This document shows, piece by piece, positions 26,501 through 34,909 of a DNA stretch of 64,000 bases; within the stretch, counting starts at the first letter, position 1, and each line of letters opens with the position of its first letter. This DNA is from UBA6926 sp045562535. Lineage in GTDB: Bacteria; Chloroflexota; Dehalococcoidia; UBA6926. Position numbers and translations under genes: made by a program. The DNA lies in contig JBJKVP010000003.1 in assembly GCA_045562535.1 (NCBI GenBank), positions 186,001 through 250,000 on the forward strand, given 5' to 3'. The notes beneath the pieces are model-generated. The model was not told the origin of the DNA and did not search any database. It saw nothing but the letters and a program-made list of their open reading frames with translations.

Positions 26501-27069
26501 ACTATAGATACATTTTCATATCCTATTTTGAGTAGTTGGTCTGAGATTTTAATAATCGAAATATCTTGTCCGGAACTAGCAACCAAAGTGTTTCGTAGAA
26601 AAATATCAGGTTCAATAGTAAGCCTAGCTAGTGAATCAACACTTGCTACAACTAATGGTGGAACTTGAGGGATCGGGTTGTTATCTTCATCGGGATCCTG
26701 CGCCCTACCATCGACCATTAGCAACCCTGCCAGAACTCTAAGACGCTCCTGGGTGACCCGCTCATTATTATTCAGTTTTTCGAAAGGCAAAGCATCCGGT
26801 TCTGGATAATAATAGAGTTCTTTGCTGTAACCGGAGTCTTTGATAAAAGATTCTAATTCTGCATAGCCTCTGCGCGCAGATTCAGAAGTGGAGTGCAACC
26901 ATAGTACGGGCCTACGAAGATCGTTTAAAAATCCCCCAAGTAAAAAACCTTTGGCTCCTCTTGGCACATCCAGTAAAACCTCATTACCCGAACCGGTTCT
27001 AAGGTTTTCGATCAAGTTTCTATAGGACGATTTAAAGGATAAAGAGCTTGTTAAACCTGACAGAGTCAT
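23509..27069 (-). CDS. mfd: Transcription-repair coupling factor
   Basis: 1186 residues, normal for Mfd. It removes stalled RNA polymerase at lesions and recruits UvrA. Parts in order: UvrB-like N-terminal domains (about 1-350), the RNA polymerase interaction domain (LNKGDLVVHIEHGIGKFDGL, about 510-530), the helicase core with LLCGDVGFGKTEIALRAAF (Walker A, about 662-680) and LLIIDEEQRFGVRHKE (DEEQ box, about 763-778), translocation motif LRGRVGRSSTKAYAFFL, and the C-terminal TRCF domain from about 1010. uvrC, another excision repair gene, is 10 kb away. The start region has no strong ribosome site. Confidence 0.96.
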   Translation of the reverse strand: MTLSGLTSSLSFKSSYRNLIENLRTGSGNEVLLDVPRGAKGFLLGGFLNDLRRPVLWLHSTSESARRGYAELESFIKDSGYSKELYYYPEPDALPFEKLNNNERVTQERLRVLAGLLMVDGRAQDPDEDNNPIPQVPPLVVASVDSLARLTIEPDIFLRNTLVASSGQDISIIKISDQLLKIGYENVSIVDQPGKFSRRGGLLDVWSPHSELPTRIEFFSDTIESLRYFDPETQLSTRKTTRCKFVPARELILENDRSDNTNLSAIRKAVPMIESDSNLGQLLAGTYSSDAEFYTSLFHSGTMFDYLGEDSIIVNENINGIRDTWVRIEAIAQDFKKRLILENLIDQSFPDPIITFSHFELITGDMRRNVQFQAFASSSSPKSDKTFLNIGFEPVSDYQGNIVELGKDLEKLVKSGNTVVLISLQSKRLAGLLKDQGLDLTIEDDLSTLPAPASLTLCHGNIESGWSLKFFSEQIGERKIIIFTDSEIFGLSKNRSFRFRSRTKTHQVTDKLNKGDLVVHIEHGIGKFDGLIKRNLDESEREYMVLEYAKGDVLYVPTNQIDRVKRYVGTGGEPQLSHLGGVDWIKSKEKAKEAALEFARELLRLYAAREYQKRIPMEGESQWEWQLESSFPYEETEDQIRAIQDINNDMESDTPMDRLLCGDVGFGKTEIALRAAFKAVASGFQVAVLVPTTVLAQQHYNSFKDRLSIFPTRIDMLSRLRTESQNSATVQGINAGDVDIVIGTHRLLSKDVNFKKLGLLIIDEEQRFGVRHKEHLKKTRTTVDILTMTATPIPRTLHMALFGIRDMSRIENAPGDRQPVTNFVSEYDEIVVRDAIMKEVNRGGQVFYVHNRVIDIDAIFEELNDLCPGVSFGIAHGRMLPSEIEKVMESFAAGKLDVLICTTIVQSGLDIPNANTLIVDEADKLGLTQLYQLRGRVGRSSTKAYAFFLFKKRGVLTITAENRLRAIMNASELGSGYKLAMKDLQIRGSGDILGSDQSGHVSAVGFDLYTRLLNEAVEEAKGMVAPEKAKEHSLEQPNLKQLNNISVELPVDAYIPESYVPDLTTRLSVYEELVENQSDFEFDIFLNKIEDRFGPAPQTVKDLLLGVLLRNKINSEPKKFISVSSSKWEMSFTLKEGAQFDRQALRSQINNLEIGNRKIYLKEINNKAFDWRKALIDLVDLINLGN

Positions 27070-27193
27070 TATGAATAGACATCTTTCTTAGTTCGTTCAT
27101 GCGTATTAATTCAACACAAACACGTTTACACAAAACCAACCTGTACATAAAATGTAGTTGTAAGTTCTACTATTATTGAAATACTAAGTATGA

Positions 27194-27222
27194 TTGTTTG
27201 CAATATCAAACTTGTGTATAAA
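27194..27222 (+). promoter_or_regulatory. Candidate promoter for glyA
   Basis: TTGTTT and TATAAA are separated by 17 bases, about 40 bases before the glyA start, in the divergent gap with mfd. The -35 match is partial. No glycine riboswitch or other leader structure is recognised in this gap. Confidence 0.35.
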
Positions 27223-27262
27223 TCAATAATACGAATAGTTTTATATAAAAAGGGGAATAATA

Positions 27263-28507
27263 ATGGGAGTTCTATCTTCATTAGATCCAGAAGTTGACGC
27301 AGCCATAATAGGGGAAGAAAAACGGCAAAAGGATTCTATTATCCTTATCGCATCCGAAAATTATACGAGTCAAGCCGTTAAAGAAGCCCAAGGCTCAAGT
27401 TTCACAGAGAAATATGCAGAAGGTTATCCAGGGAGAAGATATTACTCGGGTTGTGAATACGCCGATGTAATAGAAATTTTGGCTCGAGATCGCTTAAATA
27501 AATTGTTTGGCTCTTCACACGCAAATGTTCAGCCACATAGCGGAGTGCAAGCTAATAGTGCCGTTTTTTTCGCCTACTTAAAACCAGGAGACACAGTACT
27601 AGGAATGAGACTAGACCACGGGGGCCACTTATCTCACGGTAGTCCAGTGAGTTTTACAGGCCAGTATTACAATTTTATTTCCTATGGAGTGAGAGAAGAA
27701 ACCGAGTTGATCGACTATAACCAGGTCGAAGATCTTGCAAAACAACATAAGCCAAAAATAATTATTGCAGGCGCAAGTGCATACCCTCGACAAATTAATT
27801 TTGCGCGATTTCGTGAGATTGCGGATAAAGTTGGTGCAATACTAATGGCAGATGTTGCTCACTACGCAGGGCTTATAGCAGCTGATGTTTACACTGATCC
27901 AGTGCCTCATGCTCAAATCATCACATCTACAACACAAAAAACTCTTAGGGGCCCAAGGGGAGCATTTATTCTTACAGATGAAGAACATTCCAAGGCAATA
28001 GATAAATCAGTTTTCCCAGGAGCTCAAGGTGGACCAATGATGCACACGATAGCAGCTAAAGCTGTTTGCTTTAATGAAGCACTTCAGCCAAGCTTTAAGG
28101 CCTATCAAGAATCAGTATTACAAAATTCTCGTGCTATGGCCGATGAATTACAAAAAGCAGGAATGCGCATCGTTTCAGATGGCACAGATTCCCACCTTCT
28201 TCTTGTGGATGTTACTACATTAGGTACCACGGGACGTGACTCCACTAAAGCATTGGAGTCAGTTGGCATAAGTGTAAATGCAAATACTATTCCATTCGAT
28301 AAATTACCACCTATGATCGGTAGCGGAATTCGTATCGGTACCCCTGCTATAACATCGAGAGGGTTCAAAGAAGATGATGCTCGAAACGTAGCAAAAATGA
28401 TTGCGAAAGTGCTACAAAACCTTGATAACGAAGAGATCCTTAACTCAGTACGGTCTGATGTGATGGATTTGACTCAAACATTCCCGGTTCCAGGTATCGA
28501 TAGTTAG
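27263..28507 (+). CDS. glyA: Serine hydroxymethyltransferase
   Basis: 414 residues with AGGGG before the ATG. It interconverts serine and glycine with tetrahydrofolate, giving one-carbon units. Family blocks include ILIASENYTSQAVKEAQGS, KYAEGYPGRRYYSGCEY, MADVAHYAGLIA (with the PLP-binding Asp) and the lysine region STTQKTLRGPRGA, where Lys226 would hold PLP. The residue before that lysine is Gln225, whereas His is usual. The FPGAQGGPMMHTIAAKAV block is intact. It is upstream of rpsF by 49 bases. Confidence 0.95.
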   Translation: MGVLSSLDPEVDAAIIGEEKRQKDSIILIASENYTSQAVKEAQGSSFTEKYAEGYPGRRYYSGCEYADVIEILARDRLNKLFGSSHANVQPHSGVQANSAVFFAYLKPGDTVLGMRLDHGGHLSHGSPVSFTGQYYNFISYGVREETELIDYNQVEDLAKQHKPKIIIAGASAYPRQINFARFREIADKVGAILMADVAHYAGLIAADVYTDPVPHAQIITSTTQKTLRGPRGAFILTDEEHSKAIDKSVFPGAQGGPMMHTIAAKAVCFNEALQPSFKAYQESVLQNSRAMADELQKAGMRIVSDGTDSHLLLVDVTTLGTTGRDSTKALESVGISVNANTIPFDKLPPMIGSGIRIGTPAITSRGFKEDDARNVAKMIAKVLQNLDNEEILNSVRSDVMDLTQTFPVPGIDS

Positions 28508-28556
28508 CCTTATCAGGTGTATAATTCAAAAGCGATTCAATTGTTAAGGAGGCCGA

Positions 28557-28838
28557 GTGAACAGTTACGAAATGATTGCAATTTTAAGTCCGCAGCTAGA
28601 AACTGAGGAAATAGATGAAGCGATTGAAAAAATACGCAAAGCCATAAGTGAGAATGGTGGGGCAGACGAAGTTTGTGAACTAAAAGGCAGAAAAAGACTT
28701 GCTTTCCCGATAAATGATCACACTGACGGGAATGTTGTGTTATCTACATTTAATATCGAAGCGGATAAGGTGAACCAAGTTACAGAAACGCTCAGACAAG
28801 ACGAGCGGTATTTACGTAACATGGTGGTTCGAGTCTAA
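28557..28838 (+). CDS. rpsF: 30S ribosomal protein S6
   Basis: 93 residues from GTG, with GGAGG seven bases upstream. S6 binds the central domain of 16S rRNA together with S18. The N-terminus NSYEMIAILSPQLETEEID and the block GRKRLAFPINDHTDGNVVL followed by a C-terminal RYLRNMVVRV are clear family signs. The gene order rpsF-ssb-rpsR is the conserved bacterial arrangement and confirms the call. Confidence 0.95.
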   Translation: MNSYEMIAILSPQLETEEIDEAIEKIRKAISENGGADEVCELKGRKRLAFPINDHTDGNVVLSTFNIEADKVNQVTETLRQDERYLRNMVVRV

Positions 28839-28866
28839 ACTGTTTTGGTACTGTTAGAGAGGATTT

Positions 28867-29340
28867 ATGACAAGTAGTTTGAACAGGATGACGGTAATAG
28901 GAAATTTGGGTGGAGATCCAGAGATGCGCTACACACCAAATGGAAGACCTGTGACCTCCTTTAGCGTAGCAACGACAAATAGATACACGGTTGAGGGAGA
29001 ACAGAGAGAAGAAACACAATGGTTTCGAATTTCCACTTGGAATCGCACTGCAGAAGTATGTAACCAGTATTTAAGTAAAGGAAGTAAAGTATATGTAGAA
29101 GGTAGGTTGCAAGGTCGCCAATGGGAAGGGCAAGACGGAGTCGCCAGGTTTAGTATGGAGATAAATGCTGATAGAGTATTGTTCTTGGATCGTCCTTCAG
29201 ACCGAGGAGCAGATCGCCCTTCAGATCGAGCATCTAATGGCGGGGAACCTATGGTCGAATTTAACAGACCAGATTTTAATCAACCTGAATCATCTGGCGT
29301 AAGTGAATTTCAAGAACCGGGAGACGATCTACCTTTTTGA
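28867..29340 (+). CDS. ssb: Single-stranded DNA-binding protein
   Basis: 157 residues with GAGAGGA upstream. The OB-fold covers about 1-108 (NRMTVIGNLGGDPEMRYTPN, then TQWFRISTWNRTAEVCNQYL). A flexible Asp/Arg-rich linker contains a DRPSDRGADRPSDR repeat and leads to the acidic tip GDDLPF, through which SSB recruits repair and replication proteins. It coats single-stranded DNA as a tetramer. It lies between rpsF and rpsR. Confidence 0.95.
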   Translation: MTSSLNRMTVIGNLGGDPEMRYTPNGRPVTSFSVATTNRYTVEGEQREETQWFRISTWNRTAEVCNQYLSKGSKVYVEGRLQGRQWEGQDGVARFSMEINADRVLFLDRPSDRGADRPSDRASNGGEPMVEFNRPDFNQPESSGVSEFQEPGDDLPF

Positions 29341-29391
29341 TAGTTAATTAGTTTGGTAAGTTAATCATTAATAAATAATTAGGGAGTAAAT

Positions 29392-29745
29392 ATGAGTTCG
29401 AACTCAACATCTCGTGAAGGCGGTGGTAGAGACCATCAAAGTTCTGATGGACAAAACAGGCAATCCTCAGGTCCAAGAAGAGAAGGCGGCGGCGGGCGCA
29501 GGTTTTACAATAGAAGAAAGGTATGCTTCTTTTGCGCCAACAAGGACGTTACTATGGATTATAAAAATCCTGAAGGACTAAGCAGATATATATCTGACAG
29601 GGCAAGAATAGAGCCAAGGCGAAAAACCGGAACGTGTTCAAAGCACCAACGTCTATTAACTAAACACATAAAGAGAGCACGGCACCTAGGATTACTTCCG
29701 TATACTACAGACAGTCTGAAAGAGATCTCGAATAGAAGATCATAG
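29392..29745 (+). CDS. rpsR: 30S ribosomal protein S18, long N-terminus
   Basis: 117 residues with GGGAG before ATG. The S18 core runs from about residue 42 (KVCFFC) through DYKNPEGLSRYISDRARIEP and KHQRLLTKHIKRARHLGLLP. CFFC with a later CSKH suggests a zinc-binding form of S18. About 40 extra N-terminal residues are Ser-, Gly- and Arg-rich and probably disordered; they make it longer than the usual 75-90 residues. It ends the rpsF-ssb-rpsR cluster, followed 65 bases on by the foldase gene. Confidence 0.93.
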   Translation: MSSNSTSREGGGRDHQSSDGQNRQSSGPRREGGGGRRFYNRRKVCFFCANKDVTMDYKNPEGLSRYISDRARIEPRRKTGTCSKHQRLLTKHIKRARHLGLLPYTTDSLKEISNRRS

Positions 29746-29810
29746 ATAGCACTTTGTAAATAACATTAGTAAATTTAACTTATGGGTCGAAAAGAGGTAA
29801 TAACGATCCA

Positions 29811-30887
29811 ATGTCCATAAAACCAATTGAAGAAAATAGCGACTCAACAACAGTTGATAGACGACGCGCCACGGAAAAAAATCGAAGAATACGACTGAGA
29901 AGGATTGTTTTAATCGCTTCGTTAGTGATTTTAATCTTTTCACTCACTGTACCTCTAACAGGTTATTACTACGTTTTTGTGAAACCTCTTAATGAAACGG
30001 CTCTAGTAATTAATGACAAAAGTCATAGTTGGAATGATTACCTAACAAGAACCAAGATGCTCATTTATGATGCACAATTCTCAGGGACATGGGACCCAAA
30101 TTCTCTAAGTAGCCTAATATTCGACATGCTAGACGAAATGGAGAGACTAGAAATTGTCAATCAGTATGCAAGCCAAGAAGGATTAACAATTAACCCCGAG
30201 GATATCGATCGAGAAATCCGATTTAAGGTATTAGGGAGAGGGTCAGTAGACGATCCAACAATGTCGGACGCGGAATTTGAAGAAAGATATAGAAGAAGAT
30301 TAGAGTTATTAAAGGTTAATGAGGATACATTCTATGACATTGTTCGCCAGTCAATGCTTATTAAAGCATTAGACGAAAAACTTAGAGAATCAGTTCCAGA
30401 AAAGATCGAACAAAGACATTTTTATGTGATTCAGGTTTCTAATCTTGAAGACGCTAGGCTGGTTCTCGAAAAGATCGACGCTGGCCAGAAATTTGAGGAA
30501 ATTGCTAAAGAAATGTCCAGAGATATTCAATCAAAGGATTCCGGCGGTGACGTTGGCTGGATACCAGTAGGGGTAAGAGAGGACTACGACGAAGCTATTT
30601 ACACTCTTGGAGATGGGCAAATTAGTGAGCCCTTATTTTCTCGAGCGGGAGTATCGATCCTCAAAGCAGAAGGAAATGTTGAAATCAGGACTCTGAAAGA
30701 CGAACACAGATCCAGACTGGAAACAGGTGCTCTAACTAAATGGATTAGAGATAAACGGTCTGATTTGATTGAAGAAGAAGCGCTCTCACGACCAGGCGGT
30801 AGTATATCTAACGAACGGTACGAATGGATAATAGAACAAATAATGCAGGAGAGGGAGCTATTCCCTCGGAGAACAGTCAGTGGATAG
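29811..30887 (+). CDS. Membrane-anchored PpiC-type peptidyl-prolyl isomerase
   Basis: 358 residues. An Arg-rich cytosolic segment (about 17-31) precedes one membrane helix (about 33-55, IVLIASLVILIFSLTVPLTG). Outside the membrane there is a SurA/PrsA-like chaperone region, then a parvulin domain at about 200-285 (HFYVIQVSNLEDARLVLEKI ... FEEIAKEMSRD ... GGDVGWIP ... LGDGQISEPLFSRAGVSIL). It probably helps fold exported proteins as a single-pass anchored foldase. The end overlaps the homoserine dehydrogenase start by eight bases. Confidence 0.85.
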   Translation: MSIKPIEENSDSTTVDRRRATEKNRRIRLRRIVLIASLVILIFSLTVPLTGYYYVFVKPLNETALVINDKSHSWNDYLTRTKMLIYDAQFSGTWDPNSLSSLIFDMLDEMERLEIVNQYASQEGLTINPEDIDREIRFKVLGRGSVDDPTMSDAEFEERYRRRLELLKVNEDTFYDIVRQSMLIKALDEKLRESVPEKIEQRHFYVIQVSNLEDARLVLEKIDAGQKFEEIAKEMSRDIQSKDSGGDVGWIPVGVREDYDEAIYTLGDGQISEPLFSRAGVSILKAEGNVEIRTLKDEHRSRLETGALTKWIRDKRSDLIEEEALSRPGGSISNERYEWIIEQIMQERELFPRRTVSG

Positions 30888-32202
30888 AAAAAACCCAAGG
30901 GGTTTACCAGAAAAGGGCATCGGAATAGGATTACTAGGACTTGGCGTAATAGGCTCCGCCTTTGCCTCGACCCTACTAGAGAACAGTAAGACGCTAGAGG
31001 CAAAAACTGGAACACCTATTAATTTATCGAAGGTTCTTGTTAAAAACATTGAAAAAAAACGGTCTGTCGTTCTTCCTAAAGGGTTGCTAACTACGGACAT
31101 CACTGAAATTATCAATAACGCTGAAATACAAATACTAGTTGAACTGATTGGGGGTACTAGTATAGCTTTTTCAGCGGTCAAACAAGCTTTGCAATCAGGA
31201 ATTCATGTTATAACAGCCAACAAAGAACTAGTAGCAAAGTTTGGACCTGAACTCCATGAATTAGCATCTGCTAATGGAGTTGCTTTTAATTACGAAGCTG
31301 CCGTTGGTGGCGGTATTCCTCTAATAGCTACCCTTAATAGAGCATTGGTAGCTACAAAAGTAACAACTTTAAGAGCAATAATAAATGGAACGACAAATTA
31401 TGTTCTTAGTGAAATGGCAAAAAATAGTTTGGATTTTTCTACCGCCGTTAAACAAGCTCAAGATTTAGGATATGCCGAGCCCGACCCTACAAGCGATATC
31501 GATGGTTCTGATGCTGCATTTAAGTTAGCGATTCTAACCGGAATAGCATTCAATTCGTCTATAGAGACAAGCAAAATATATAAGCAAGGTATAAACAAAT
31601 TAGCAACCAATGATTTTATCTATGCCGATGAACTAGGGTATTCCATAAAATTATTAGCAATCGCTAATAGACAAAAAGATGATTCGATAGATGCAAGAGT
31701 ACATCCTGTTTTATTGCATAAAGATACACCTTTAGCCAAAGTAGATGGGGTATTAAATGCAATTGAGGTATCTGGCGATCTTATAGGCCAAGTGTTGCTT
31801 TATGGTGAAGGAGCAGGGGCTCAGCCCACTACAAATTCTATATTAAGCGACCTTGTAGATATAGCACGCAACGTATCTTTAGATAATGCCCCAGTCCATT
31901 CGCATCAAAATCGACGAAAAGATTCTGTCTACCCAATCGATAAAATTACCGTCCGCTATTATATCCGAATGTTGGTATCAGACGAGCCAGGCGTTATGAG
32001 TGAGATCACTCAAATCTTAGGTAAAAAGAAAATAAGTATTGCTTCAGTAATCCAAAGGGAGACTAACAGGTCTAACCAGCTTGCGGAAGTAGTTATCATG
32101 ACTCATAAAGCCACCGAAAAAGAATTGTACGAATCAATTTCTGAACTACAGAAACTAGTTGGGGTGAACGAAGTCGCAACTGTCATTCGTTTGGAAGAAT
32201 AA
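30880..32202 (+). CDS. hom: Homoserine dehydrogenase
   Basis: 440 residues from GTG at 30880, with CGGAG shortly upstream and an eight-base overlap with the foldase gene. It reduces aspartate semialdehyde to homoserine with NAD(P)H. Parts: Rossmann domain with IGLLGLGVIGSAFA (about 15-28), the catalytic region NYEAAVGGGIPLIATLN and GTTNYVLSEM, then GYAEPDPTSDIDGSDAAFKL, and a C-terminal ACT domain (about 360-440) for feedback by threonine. thrC follows 38 bases later. Confidence 0.94.
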   Translation: MDRKNPRGLPEKGIGIGLLGLGVIGSAFASTLLENSKTLEAKTGTPINLSKVLVKNIEKKRSVVLPKGLLTTDITEIINNAEIQILVELIGGTSIAFSAVKQALQSGIHVITANKELVAKFGPELHELASANGVAFNYEAAVGGGIPLIATLNRALVATKVTTLRAIINGTTNYVLSEMAKNSLDFSTAVKQAQDLGYAEPDPTSDIDGSDAAFKLAILTGIAFNSSIETSKIYKQGINKLATNDFIYADELGYSIKLLAIANRQKDDSIDARVHPVLLHKDTPLAKVDGVLNAIEVSGDLIGQVLLYGEGAGAQPTTNSILSDLVDIARNVSLDNAPVHSHQNRRKDSVYPIDKITVRYYIRMLVSDEPGVMSEITQILGKKKISIASVIQRETNRSNQLAEVVIMTHKATEKELYESISELQKLVGVNEVATVIRLEE

Positions 32203-32240
32203 AATTAATTTCCGGGTAAAGGAAAAGGGGGGGGCGTCTT

Positions 32241-33290
32241 ATGGCAGACGGGATTATTAATAGATATCCAACTCTATTGCCATTAAATAGTTCCACTCCG
32301 AAACTTTCTCTTGGGGAGGGGAGTACTCCATTAATTCGCTCTAACACCATAGAGAAACAGCTAAATATAGGCGAGCTATATTTCAAATATGAAGGTTCAA
32401 ATCCAACTGGTTCTTTCAAAGATAGGGGGATGGTAATCGCCGTTGCAAAGGCACTAGAACAAACAAGTAAAGCCATAATATGCGCTTCGACTGGTAATAC
32501 CAGTGCCTCTGCTGCAGCTTACGGGGCTAGCAGTGGCCTAGAAACTATAGTCATAATTCCAAAAGGTAACGTTGCTAGTGGGAAAGTAGCTCAAGCAGTA
32601 GTTTACGGCGCAAAAATTATCGCTATAGATGGTTCATTTGACAAAGCTCTTGAAATCGTACGAGAAATTTCTAAAAATCCGGAAATAACTCTGGTTAATT
32701 CAATTAACCCAAATAGGATTGAAGGACAAAAAACAGCTGCATTTGAAATCGTAGATTCATTAAATGAGGCACCAGATGATGTATTTATACCTGTTGGAAA
32801 TGCCGGAAATATAACTGCCTATTGGAAAGGTTTTACTGAGTATCAAGATACAGGATTGGCTTCCAAAACACCTCGCATGTTTGGGTTCCAAGCTGAAGGA
32901 GCAGCTCCGATCGTAATAGGGAAGAAAGTAGATAATCCGCAAACTATCGCTACTGCAATCAGAATTGGCAATCCTGCCAGCTGGGAAGGGGCGATTAAAG
33001 CGCGTGATGAATCAAATGGAGATATTAGTAGCGTTTCAGACGAAGAAATACTAGATGCATATAGAAAATTAGGCGGCCTCGAAGGAGTTTTTGCTGAGCC
33101 CGCTTCTGCGGCTTCCCTTGCAGGTCTTATTAAATATGCTTCTAACAAAGACCTTTCCGATCACAAAGTGGTCTGTATAATTACAGGGAGCGGTCTAAAA
33201 GACCCAGAAATAGCCGTTGCAGGTGTCGAAAAGAATATTCAAGAGGTTTCAGCAAGTATATCTGAAGTCAGTGGATTACTAGGTCTTTAA
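32241..33290 (+). CDS. thrC: Threonine synthase
   Basis: 349 residues with a run AAGGGGGGGG upstream of the ATG. It turns O-phosphohomoserine into threonine with PLP. The PLP lysine is in FKYEGSNPTGSFKDRGM, the phosphate-binding glycine loop is PVGNAGNITAYWKGF, and the segment CASTGNTSASAAAYGA is typical of the shorter class of threonine synthases. A C-terminal IITGSGLKDPE completes the fold. It works directly after hom; the homoserine kinase gene is not in the window. Confidence 0.94.
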   Translation: MADGIINRYPTLLPLNSSTPKLSLGEGSTPLIRSNTIEKQLNIGELYFKYEGSNPTGSFKDRGMVIAVAKALEQTSKAIICASTGNTSASAAAYGASSGLETIVIIPKGNVASGKVAQAVVYGAKIIAIDGSFDKALEIVREISKNPEITLVNSINPNRIEGQKTAAFEIVDSLNEAPDDVFIPVGNAGNITAYWKGFTEYQDTGLASKTPRMFGFQAEGAAPIVIGKKVDNPQTIATAIRIGNPASWEGAIKARDESNGDISSVSDEEILDAYRKLGGLEGVFAEPASAASLAGLIKYASNKDLSDHKVVCIITGSGLKDPEIAVAGVEKNIQEVSASISEVSGLLGL

Positions 33291-33342
33291 TGCTATTAAA
33301 TAACACGCACTTTGAGGAATCCCCGCTAGAAAAGTTGGTTTT

Positions 33343-33915
33343 ATGATCGATAAGGAAAAGATAGCAAAGGCTGTTAAAAGTATTCTTGAAGCTCTCGGAG
33401 AAGATCCCTCTAGGCCAGGATTAATAGATACACCAAAAAGAGTTGCCAATCTGTACTCAGAGCTTTTTAGTGGCTTACAAAGGGATCCGACTAAAGAATT
33501 TTCAACTATATTTAAAGAAAATAGTAGCGAATTAATTATATTAAAAGATTTACCATTTAATTCCCTATGCGAACACCATCTATTACCATTTGATGGAGTT
33601 GTAACTGTGGGATACGTCTCAAATAAATTAATTGCTGGAATAGGTACGATTGCCAGAAGTATTGAAATCTTATCAAGTAAACCCCAAATCCAAGAGAGAC
33701 TGACCAAACAAATTTCTGAGTTGTTAGAAAAAACGCTTCAGCCAAGCGGTGTGGCTATAGTTATAGAGGCAAATCACCTTTGTATGACAATTAACTCCCC
33801 TCAAGCAAAAGATAGCACCCTTGTTACGACCTCCTTCAGTGGTGTGCTCAAAAATCCAACAAGTTACCGAGAAGAGTTTCTCAGTTTAATTGGAAACGAG
33901 CAGATTAATGGGTAA
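33343..33915 (+). CDS. folE: GTP cyclohydrolase I
   Basis: 190 residues. It opens GTP to 7,8-dihydroneopterin triphosphate, the first folate step. The zinc site is seen in SLCEHHLLPFDG (Cys and His) and in the cysteine of EANHLCMTINSPQ. The block GIGTIARSIEILSSKPQIQE and an N-terminal EDPSRPGLIDTPKRVA are conserved. The segment after the third zinc ligand is shorter and more divergent than the usual MRGV form. Its last eight bases overlap the next gene. Confidence 0.92.
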   Translation: MIDKEKIAKAVKSILEALGEDPSRPGLIDTPKRVANLYSELFSGLQRDPTKEFSTIFKENSSELIILKDLPFNSLCEHHLLPFDGVVTVGYVSNKLIAGIGTIARSIEILSSKPQIQERLTKQISELLEKTLQPSGVAIVIEANHLCMTINSPQAKDSTLVTTSFSGVLKNPTSYREEFLSLIGNEQING

Positions 33916-34891
33916 CCTAATCCAATGGGAATCAATGGAAACTGTAGTAGATGAATGGGACAGTCTTATAGAATCAAATCTAACAGCAAATATTTTCGAC
34001 TCATTTGAGTGGCAGCAGTCAACTGTGTTAGCTTGCTGCGAATCCATCATCGGTCATGAAATATTAACCGTACGAGATATTGATACAAAGCAACTAAAAG
34101 CTGTAGTCCCGTTATCTATAAATGATGGCACAGCGTCGTTTTTATCTGATTACAACACCACTGATTTCCAAGATTTAATTATAGAAACCCCAACAAAAGA
34201 AAATACGTGGCATCAAATAGTTGATTATTTATTTAAACAAGGAGTCGATACCATTGATTTAACATCAATAAGAGACTCCTCAAACACTGTAAACGAAATA
34301 AAAAACCTTAACCAATGGAACGTCGAAGTATCTGATTGGGACGTTGACCCTTATATTAGTCTCCCAAGTTCATGGGACCAATTTCTTATCAACCTGAGAA
34401 AAAAAGATCGCCATGAGCTTAAAAGAAAGTTCCGGCGGTTAGAGAATTCGGGTGAAATATCGTACACGTTATTTGACAATCAAACAGGGGATTTAGATAC
34501 AGCCTTGGATCATTTTCTAAATCTCATGGCTCAAAGTAAAGAAGAGAAAGCAGTTTTCCTCAATGAGGAACGGAAACATTTCTTAAGAATATTAACTAGA
34601 TCAATGTCCCAAAAAAATATGCTTAGACTCTTCTTCCTTGAAATAGATGGGGTTAAAGTTTCGACAACAATGTCTTTTGCGCATAACAATAAGCTTTATC
34701 TATACAATAGTGGCTACGATCAAGAGTATCGATCCTTATCCGTAGGATTACTCCTTAAAGCACAAAATATAAGGTATGCTATTGAAGCAGGTTTTACGGA
34801 ATTTGATTTTCTAAGAGGAAACGAAAGCTATAAATATCACCTTGGCGGCGTTGACAGAAAACTTTTTAGGTTCTTGATTAAACCTAATTAA
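33908..34891 (+). CDS. FemAB/BioF2-like acyltransferase (GNAT fold)
   Basis: 327 residues from ATG at 33908, inside the end of folE; a TTG six codons upstream is possible. The second half matches the Acetyltransf_6 / FemAB-like pattern: RKKDRHELKRKFRRLENSG (about 162-180), a long middle, then LYLYNSGYDQEYRSLSVGLL and GFTEFDFLRGNESYKYHLGG near the C-terminus. Proteins of this kind transfer acyl or aminoacyl groups to cell-envelope or polysaccharide substrates. It lies 18 bases ahead of a glycosyltransferase, so a sugar-linked substrate is plausible (inference). Confidence 0.75.
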   Translation: MGNLIQWESMETVVDEWDSLIESNLTANIFDSFEWQQSTVLACCESIIGHEILTVRDIDTKQLKAVVPLSINDGTASFLSDYNTTDFQDLIIETPTKENTWHQIVDYLFKQGVDTIDLTSIRDSSNTVNEIKNLNQWNVEVSDWDVDPYISLPSSWDQFLINLRKKDRHELKRKFRRLENSGEISYTLFDNQTGDLDTALDHFLNLMAQSKEEKAVFLNEERKHFLRILTRSMSQKNMLRLFFLEIDGVKVSTTMSFAHNNKLYLYNSGYDQEYRSLSVGLLLKAQNIRYAIEAGFTEFDFLRGNESYKYHLGGVDRKLFRFLIKPN

Positions 34892-34909
34892 ATTCACGGA
34901 GTAATTCAC

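Noticed and set aside
27070..27262. Glycine riboswitch before glyA
   Set aside because: The gap is AT-rich without the paired aptamer-like GC stems expected.
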